Assembly: GCF_000372725.1 (NCBI RefSeq)
Contig: NW_005200982.1
Coordinates: 689,541-753,540, forward strand
Reading direction: 5' to 3'
Origin: Emiliania huxleyi CCMP1516
Taxonomy: Eukaryota > Haptophyta > Isochrysidales > Noelaerhabdaceae
Length of the DNA stretch: 64,000 nucleotides
Below the pieces are notes generated by a model. That model ran no database searches. It was not told the origin of the DNA and saw only the letters and a list, made by a program, of their open reading frames with translations. Below, piece by piece: positions 10,960 through 18,950 of the stretch. The stretch's first letter is position 1. Each line of letters begins with the position of its first letter. Made by a program: the position numbers and the translations under genes.

Positions 10960-12440
10960 TCTCCACTCAGAGTGGTGGTTGACGGGTTGAGGGTTGAGGC
11001 CCCCCCTCAACCATCTGGTTGACGGTTGAGACCCCCCGTCAACCCTTTAGTTGGGGGTTGAGGCCTCCGGGGCCTATTCACAGGCTCGCGCGTGATCACA
11101 AGATTGGAACAGCCCTGCCGCCAAAAAAATCGCTTCGCCTGCGGCGCGCTCTTGCGGTCCTCGTACCTTGAGCGCAATCCATAAGTAGGAGACGCTCACT
11201 GTCGCCATTCAGGCGCCTGATCCTTCAGCAAAGCGATGGCCTACCAGGTACGAGTTCAGATGCGCGCCCGGCAGAAGACGCTTGTGATGTCGCATGCATG
11301 CAGTGGAATGCGCACAGAGAACGGACGGCAAGAGAAGGCAAGGGAAGGAAGATAAACGGCTGGTGAAGCTCAGCTCACGGCGTAGTATTGCGGTCACTAA
11401 CCATTCACGGCAAGAGTCACGGTGAATGCTGCCGCATAAAAGCAACAGAGTCGCGGTTGGCGCGATGGTCTTGTCGCGGTTATATCGACTTGACGTTGCA
11501 CACGGCCATAGACGCAGTATCTGTTTGGCGAGCCTCAAGCAGCGAAAGCAGGCGCGAGAAATTAATGTCAATCCTGAGATCTCAATTTTGGCGCTAGTTT
11601 CGTTTTCTGGTACTCATGACGACTTGGGTCTCATGTAGCTCTCGACGGCTCTTCGACGGCTCTTTCTGGTTGGATCAGACAGTGCTATCAGTCAACAACA
11701 CAATGCCGAGAGCAGGGCGGCCTTCGAGCAGGGCGGCCTTCGAGGCAACTAAGTTCCTGCTGCATTTTTCATCGTACAACTTGATGGCGGGCGGACGTGT
11801 CGAGCATGGAAGGCGGCAATTGCTCAAACCTGTTCGAGTTGGCCTCCGGGAACAAGGGTGCGTGGCCGGCGCGGTCTGTTTCACGTGCAATAAGGGCAAC
11901 GCCATCAAAATCGCGAACATGGGCCGACATGCCTCCGACATTTCTCAGGGCTCGGACGGAAGCTCTGCAGACAGCCAGACCGCTCTGCGCGGTCGGACCG
12001 ACTTTTTCAGACTTTGCTATTCTGGATACTGAGGGTATGTGCTGCTAGATCTCACTGAGCTGAGCTCGTATCTGGCTTTGGTAAGCAGTTTTGAGTTCGG
12101 TAATGTCTCCGGAGACGGAGGGCCGCGTCCGCGGACGACCATGACGTCGGCCGGGATCCCCCCGTGCGGGGGCCTTCGACGCGCCGTTTTTACGATACTT
12201 GCTTCAGCTACGTGCGTGAATGGGAGGTGTGATGCAGCATCCAGGCGTTAAAGAAGACGACATGAATGGTTCACAGAGAATGCGTGTTACCTTTGCGGGG
12301 GGGGGGGGGTGAACAGCCATTCCGCGTGGTTGATTGAGGGGTTGAAGGGGTCTGTCAACCACTTGGTTGAGGGTTGAGGCCTCTGTCAACCACGTGGTTG
12401 ACAGTTGAGGCAATCGGCCTCAACCACCGCTCTGAGTAGA
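10960..12440. mobile_element. Transposon-like element with inverted ends and GTTGA palindromes
   Basis: The left end CTCCACTCAGAGTGGTGGTT and the reverse complement of the right end (CTACTCAGAGCGGTGGTT) match at almost every base. Behind each end are palindromes such as CAACCACGTGGTTG and repeated GGTTGAGGCC words. No transposase or other protein was recognised in the 1.2-kb interior, whose small reading frames resemble nothing known to me. A non-autonomous DNA transposon is the simplest reading. Confidence 0.5.
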
Positions 12441-12510
12441 TTACTCGGCATTGCCGCCAACAGCGTTTCTCCCATTCCTCAATGGTTCGTGTTTGTTTCT
12501 TTTTACGCTC

Positions 12511-12605
12511 CATCGCACAACACTGGGTGGGCACGGGACTGGCTGGCTGGCGCGCACTGGCAGGAACCCATCACTGAGCCAACCCATCAGACAGAAAGAA
12601 GCCAG
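12511..12605 (+). repeat. Dispersed repeat family 3, copy 2, with short tandem copies
   Basis: TCGCACAACACTGGGTGGGC resembles 8158 and 31466. The words AGGAACCCATCACTGAGCCA occur twice (about 12562 and 12604), leading into the fold-back element that starts at 12609. Confidence 0.5.
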
Positions 12606-12608
12606 GAA

Positions 12609-12983
12609 CCCATCACTGAGCCAACGATGCTACGGGTAGCCCCAGGGTGGCGCCCACCCCCATACCCTCGGGCACTTGCCTGCGCCCTGGCCGCGCATGC
12701 CGCGCACGCCCGCGCACGCCCGCGCACGCCCGCGCGCACGCCGCACTGTGCGGCACTGCGTGGCACTGTGTGGCGCTTCGTTCGCCGGTCTGAGCAGGGT
12801 ACCTGGGCGTTTTGAAATTCCGTGCAAGGGGGTGCCGAGGTATGCCGCAGGCCGGGATGGAGTGAGATCTTGTGGGGCAGGGCGTGGGCTAGCGCGCGAG
12901 GGCGCAGGCAAGTGCCCGAGGGTATGGGGGTGGGCGCCACCCTGGGTGGGGCTACCCGGAGCATCGTCGGCTCAGTGATGGGT
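12609..12983. mobile_element. Fold-back element: about 85-bp inverted repeat
   Basis: The arm at 12609-12695 (CCCATCACTGAGCCAACGAT ... GCACTTGCCTGCGCCCT) is the near-perfect reverse complement of 12901-12983. The 200-bp spacer is rich in GCGCACGCC words. A transcript would form a long hairpin. The apparent reading frames across it are symmetric artefacts. From 12984 to 13465 I see nothing supportable. Confidence 0.7.
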
Positions 12984-13464
12984 ATCCCCAACTCCCTGTC
13001 TGTACTCCAAGTGCTCCCTGTCTCCCTTGCACAACACTGGGGAATTCATTCACTGGGCACCTGAACGGTAGGGTTTTATGTGGCCGAGTCAACCCGAGAG
13101 AGATGACATCCCTCCCGATAAACACATGCAGCACCGCGATCGCACGTCGTTGAGCAGACGATCAAGAAGAGTGGGCCGTTGAGTTTGCTCAAGGTGCTAC
13201 GGCCACGAGAGGTCATCGAGGCGCCCATTTTGGACCGCCGTGCTCTTCAAGGCGTGGCTGCCTCACCTGACGCGCGCCTCTGCCGAGGGCCCCAGCCCCG
13301 CGCCGCAGGATTGGCGCATGCACCATCACACCGCGTACTGGCGCTTCGGGACCGAGTACTTCAAACAAACTCTCTCAAACTCTCTCTCTCCGACTCTCCG
13401 AGTACTTTGCGTGGGTGGGTGGCGCGGGGCAGCAGCCAGCACATCTACTGTTGTGGCCTAAAGT

Positions 13465-13985
13465 CTGCCCAGGTTGTGAGGGACACGATGCCGGCGTGAA
13501 CATGACTAACTGACGGATCCGCTCCTGACAGTGGCACGCACCGCGCTGCGGCGCGTGCCACTGTCTTTGTTTGAAGTTAAAAGTCGAATCAGAGCGCCGT
13601 CGGCGCTGTCCCTCGTTTTCCTCCCAAGGACCGCCCGTCCGGCACCGCTCCGGGACGCACGCCGGCGAAGCACCATCAAGCTGCTGTACGGCCCCGGCAT
13701 CGCCTCCCCTGGCTTAGCTAGATTGAGAGATATTGATTATTGTGGACATGGTTGGTCTCTACAATATATACACTGACACTCCACCTCCCAGAGCTCGTCC
13801 CGGTCCGTCACGGCCATCCTCGGCCTCCGAGGGCCCCCGGCCGCGGCGCGGTGCGGCGGAGTCACAAATCCGACGGCAGAGCACCGGGACGCGGTCGGGC
13901 GATCTGAGGCCCAACTAGGCGTATGCATTGCCCATGCAGGGCTATCACCTGTACGTATCAACAGGCGCCTGCGGCGCCGCTCAGG
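13465..13985 (+). repeat. Repeat family 4, copy 1, with covarying 39-nt hairpin
   Basis: About 520 bp are closely related to 61525-62036. Both copies start GCCCAGGTT..GGACACGAT, carry a 39-nt hairpin (here 13527-13565), then TTTGTTTGAAGT, AAAAGTCGAATCAGAGC, CACCATCAAGCTGCTGTACG and CTACAATATATACACTGACA, and end GGCGCCTGCGGCGCCG. The hairpin stems differ in sequence but both are complementary. No protein is shared between the copies. The element could be a structured-RNA gene or a mobile element. Confidence 0.65.
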
Positions 13986-14293
13986 AGCTGCTGCTCCAAC
14001 CGTTCACAGCCTTGTTATTGAGAAGAAAATACCTCCTATGGCGCTGTGCGCTGGCCTGTGAGAGGTTGAGGTGCGAGCCCTGGAGGCCCTGGGGATGGGG
14101 GGGGACTACCCGCGGGCTTAGAAGGCCCGCGCGCAGGGGGGTGGGGCATTGAGACCGGTCATGAATGAGTGCGCGACACGCATGTTGCGAGCAGCGTTGT
14201 TGATGTTTTGCGCATCGCCACTGACGGCGGCGCGCGAGAGCTGTTCACACTTTCGTACGGCACAGTCATTGATGCGGCAGGCCAGGGTTCCAA

Positions 14294-14457
14294 CTTTTTG
14301 CGGGGTATGGTATGGTACCCTCGCGGCCCAAAGGGTGGGGGGGTATGGTCCTGACCGCCCATCCCCGGTCTCCGGGAGGCTGGGTCTGTCAGCAGGCGGG
14401 GGGGGTATGGTCTCGAGGTGGGTTGCGCGAGCATACCATACCATACCCCGCAAAAAG
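14294..14457. mobile_element. 164-bp MITE with 24-bp perfect inverted repeats
   Basis: CTTTTTGCGGGGTATGGTAT.. at 14294-14317 is the exact reverse complement of 14434-14457. The interior is G-rich with no coding content. It lies across the apparent 5' end of the M16 peptidase reading frame, so the frame's ATG at 14407 lies inside the element. 13986-14293 holds no gene I can support. Confidence 0.65.
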
Positions 14458-17400
14458 CTTTGCATATTTGCGCTGGCTTCTCCCGCCGCCGCGCTGCCAC
14501 CGGCTCACGGCCTCTGGATCAATCGCCGTACGCTTCTCTCGCACGGCGCTGCCGCCTCCGTGCTGCTGCCTCTGCGCAAGGCGCCGGCCGCCGCGCCGGC
14601 AGCGGCCGGCGCCGGCGTCGCCGTCTACGAGATTGCCTCCGCCGCCCTGGACCGGCGTTCCTACCGTGGGCTGCGCCTTGCGAACGGGCTTCAGGTCCTG
14701 CTCGCCTCTGACCCGGCTGCCGGCAAGGCCGCCGCAGCCATGAATGTTGCGGTCGGCTCCATGTCCAATCCGGAGGCGTGGCAGGGGCTCGCCCACTTTT
14801 GCGAGCATATGCTCTTCCTCGGCACGGCCTCCTACCCCGACGAGGGAGACTTTGAGTCGTACATCGCCTCAAATGGCGGCTCCAACAACGCATACACCGA
14901 CTCGGAGGAGACGGTCTACTTTTTCGACGTGGGCGCCGGCGCGCTGCCGGGCGCGCTCGCGCGCTTCTCCGACTTTTTCGCGGCGCCGCTCTTCACCGAG
15001 TCTGCGACGGCGCGCGAGGTTGCGGCGATCGAGTCGGAGCACTCGAAAAACATCCAGTCAGACGGCTGGCGAACCGAGCAGCTGCTGCGCGCCACGCGGG
15101 GCGTGTCGGGCCACCCCTACAACGGCTCGCCGCATACCTGCTACCACCACGGGACTGAACCCACGCTCGATTCGAGACTCTGGAGGTACGGTACTAGGCT
15201 TCTTCACGGGCAACCGCGCGACGCTGCGCGACGGCGGCGGCGGCGCACGCGCGGCGCTGCTCGACTTTTACGGCGAGTACTACCGCGCCGACCAGATGGA
15301 TCTCTCGCTGCTCGGCCCGCAGGCTCGCCGGTAGGAAGGTGTTACCTCACACGGTCTACTGCAGAGACAAGGAGGGCCCACAGCACACACACCAAGAGTA
15401 CATGTGCTGCACTGGACATCAGAGGCCCGCAGGCTCGCCACACTTGTTAACATGAACTCGGGGGCACGGGACGCGACACAACCGGGGCCCCAAACGCCAT
15501 CTCCCGTCCATATCTCTCGTCCATATCAAGATCTTATCGCACACACCTCTCTCGCTTTCTCTCTCTGTCTCTGTCTCTCTCTCTCCATATCTCACCATAC
15601 CTCTCGCTCCTCGGCCCTCAGTCGCTCGACGAGCTGCAGCGCCTGGCCACAGAGCAGTTCTCGCGGCTGCCATCGCGCCCCGGCCCGCCTCCAGCTGATC
15701 GCTCTAGTCCACCGACTCCTCCTCATCCGCCCTTTCATCCCGGGCACGCGCCTCCCTTGCCAGAGAAGGGCAGCAATGAGTCCGCCAATCGCCATTCCAA
15801 TAGGCCCGCCCGCCTCCGCAAAGTACGACCCGCTCGGCCTGCCGCTGTCGCCCGACCAAGGCGGCGGCCTCGGCAGCGGCGCCGTCGCTTCGCCCTTCGC
15901 GACGCTTGTCGTGCCCGTGCGCGAGATTCGCCGAGATTTGCCGAGATTCGCCGAGATTCGCCGAGATTCGCCGAGATTTGCCGAGATTCGCCGAGATTCG
16001 CCGAGATTCGCCGAGAGGAGTCCTTTCGCCCTACGCTCGTCCTGCGCTGCGCTTCGACGCGGAGCACACGCCCCCGTGCTTGAGCAAGCACCCGAGCCGC
16101 CCTTGTCACCGCCAGCACTACTGCCGCCGCCGCCGTCACAGGTGCGCGAGCAACGCGCCGTGTCTGCGACATGGTGCTCTCCCGCCGAGAGCTGCATGCA
16201 GAATAGTCCGCCTTAGTACTCGCGAGGTGAGCAACGTGTTCGAACGTCTTCGGCGGTCTTCGGCGGTTCTTCAGCCCTTATACTCGCGCGGCCCCACCGC
16301 CGCCCGCGCGCCGCCGTCCGCCCGTGTGCTGCTGCAGCACCCTCCGCCACCGCCGCCCGCCTCCGCAGCGCCCTCGCGCCCGCGTGGCACGATGGACCGG
16401 TGTTCGGACCGCAGTCGGTAGCCTCACACCCAGGGCCGGGGAGCTAAGGGCTCTGAACACACGGCTGGAGACTGTGACCCTGATGTTGGTGTATGCACGC
16501 TGCAGGTGCCTCCCCGTCGCCGACTTCGACACGTGGCTCGCCTGCAAGCCGCAGGTCGCCCAGATATGGGGAGATATGGGGTGGTCAGGGAAGAACATGG
16601 CTCGCCTGCAAGCCGCAGGTCGCCCAGATATGGGGAGATATGGGGTGGTCAGGGAAGAACATGGCTCGTCTGCAAGCCGCAGGTCGCCCTCTCGCAGCTG
16701 CTCACCGCGCGCGCCGACGGGTCCCTCCTCTCCCTCCTCAAGAGAGAGGGGCTCGGCACGGCGATCGAGGTCGGCGTCGAGGAGCAGACGCGCTCCTTCG
16801 CCGTCGTCACCGCCTCGCTCGCCCTCACCGAGGCGGGCCTCGCCGCGTGGCCGACGGCGATGGGCCACCTCTTCTCCTATTTGCGCCTATGCCGCGAGAA
16901 GGGCGTGCCGTCCCCACATCTCCCCACATCTCCCCACATCTCCCCACATCTCCCCACATCTGACCACATCTGACCACATCTGACCATATCTCCCCACATC
17001 TCCCCACATCTCCCCACGTCTCCCCACATCTCCCCACATCTCCCCACATCTCCCCACATCTGACCATATCTCCCCATATCTCCCCACATCTCCCCACATC
17101 TCCCCATAGGCGTGCCGTCCCACGTGTTTGACGACGCTAAGGCGCTTGCACAGCTTGGCTTCCGCTACGCCGAGCCGTCGCAGCCGCAGGCCTTCGTCAC
17201 CGCCACCGCCGCGTCGATGCCGCTCTATCGGCCCGCCGCATGGCTGAGCGGGCCATCCTTGCTCGAGGGGGCGGGGGGTCCGCCCACCCTCCGCCAACTG
17301 CTCGGCGGGATGACGCCTCGCGCCGCGATGGTCGAGGTCTGCGCCAAGGAGGTGGCGCCCAAGGCGCCGCTGAGCGAGCCCATCTACGGAACGCGGTACG

Positions 17401-18918
17401 GCCGGCTGCCGATCGAGATGCCACTCCGGGCCACTTCGGCTGATCTCGCGGCATCTTGGGGCATCAGGTACGGCCGGCAGCCGATCGAGGGCGAGGTTGC
17501 GGCGTGGGAGGCGGCGCCGCTGCTGCCCGAGCTCTCGCTGCCGCGCCCGAACCCGTTCATCCCCAAGCGGCTCGCCATCAAGGCATATCTCCCCATATCT
17601 CCCCATATCTCCCCATATCTCCCCTTCTCTCCATATCTCCCAAGTGGCTCGCCATCAAGGCTGGCCCTGGACACGTCCCTCGATGTCCCTCGGCACGCTA
17701 CGACACGCCCACGACACGTCCACGACACGCCCACGACACGCCCACGACACGCCCACGACACGTCCACGACACGCCCACGACACGCCCACGACACGCCCAC
17801 GACACGTCCACGACACGCCCACGACACGCCCACGACACGTCCACGACACGTCCACGACACGCCCACGACACGCCCACGACACGTCCACGACACGCTCGCA
17901 CCGGCTCGCCGTGGCAGGCGCCACAGACGTTGCCGCGCAAGGAGGGCGTGCCAAGCCCGACCCCGTCGCTGCTGCCCGCCGCCGACGGCTCCTGCGCCTA
18001 GAAGGGGCATACAGACCTTTGTCTTCCAACTAGCGCTCGAGAGGACGAGAGGGCCTCTGTAGCTCCTCTGTACTCGTAGCCGGTGTATTCACGCGGTGCT
18101 CTGAGTCCCCCCGAGACCCCCCACCACGTAGCGCCACTTCATGAGCTGCCCCTGTGAGCCGCGAGCTATGTGCCCAGCAGTCAAGACCCACTGACTCGGC
18201 CGGTGGCAGTGTGTCTCGTGTCGGCGCCTGAGCCACTCGTGCGCAGCGTGTGTGCGTGTGCGTGTGCGTGACGGACTGGTTGACTGTTGGTGTATTCACC
18301 AGTAGGCGCGCGAGTCTACTTCTTGCCCGAGATTACCCGAGATTACCATGACCCGAGATTACCCGAGATTGCCCGAGATCAGGCGCGCGCGTCCACTTCT
18401 TGCCCGACCGCACCTTCGGCCGGCCGCGCGCATTCGCCCTCTTCCATAGAAGCGGAAGACGGGTTCTTGTCTTCCAACAGCATTCGGCCGATTCGGTTGT
18501 ATACCGATGGCAGCTTTGTTATCTAGACTGAGGCGTATCGGCGCTATATCGGCGCATTGTCCGGCTCAGCCTCCGCCTTGGCCGCCACCTTCTCTGCCGC
18601 CGCTGCCGCCGTATTCGTATCCCTCGTATCCCCGCCCTGAGGCTGGCGTGTTACATGACATGCACATGCAGGCGTACTTTTTGTGGCGCTCGCCCGAGTT
18701 CTACACGTCGGCGCGCACCGCAGTCACCGCCGAGCTCTTCGCGGGCATGCTCGCGGAGGTGCTGCAGGAGGCGACCTATGAGGCGGCGCAGGTGCGACCA
18801 CCACCTCTCCACCCTCTCCTCCGTCACCTCGATCGCTACCACCATCGCCATCCAGCCTGCCGCCACCTTCACCACCCCCTCCCTCCCCGCCGCCCTCCCC
18901 ACCGCCACCGCCGACGCC

Positions 18919-18950
<32 letters not shown>

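Noticed and set aside
13506-13700. Short minus-strand peptide with LIRLLTSNK in both copies of repeat family 4
   Set aside because: Only a short stretch is shared, frames diverge outside it, and the shared hairpin lies inside; similarity is explained by the DNA repeat.
16910-17109. Decamer arrays resembling a CRISPR-like or satellite array
   Set aside because: Units are 10 bp with no spacers, lie exactly between a splice donor and acceptor of a conserved protein, and are eukaryotic intron minisatellites.
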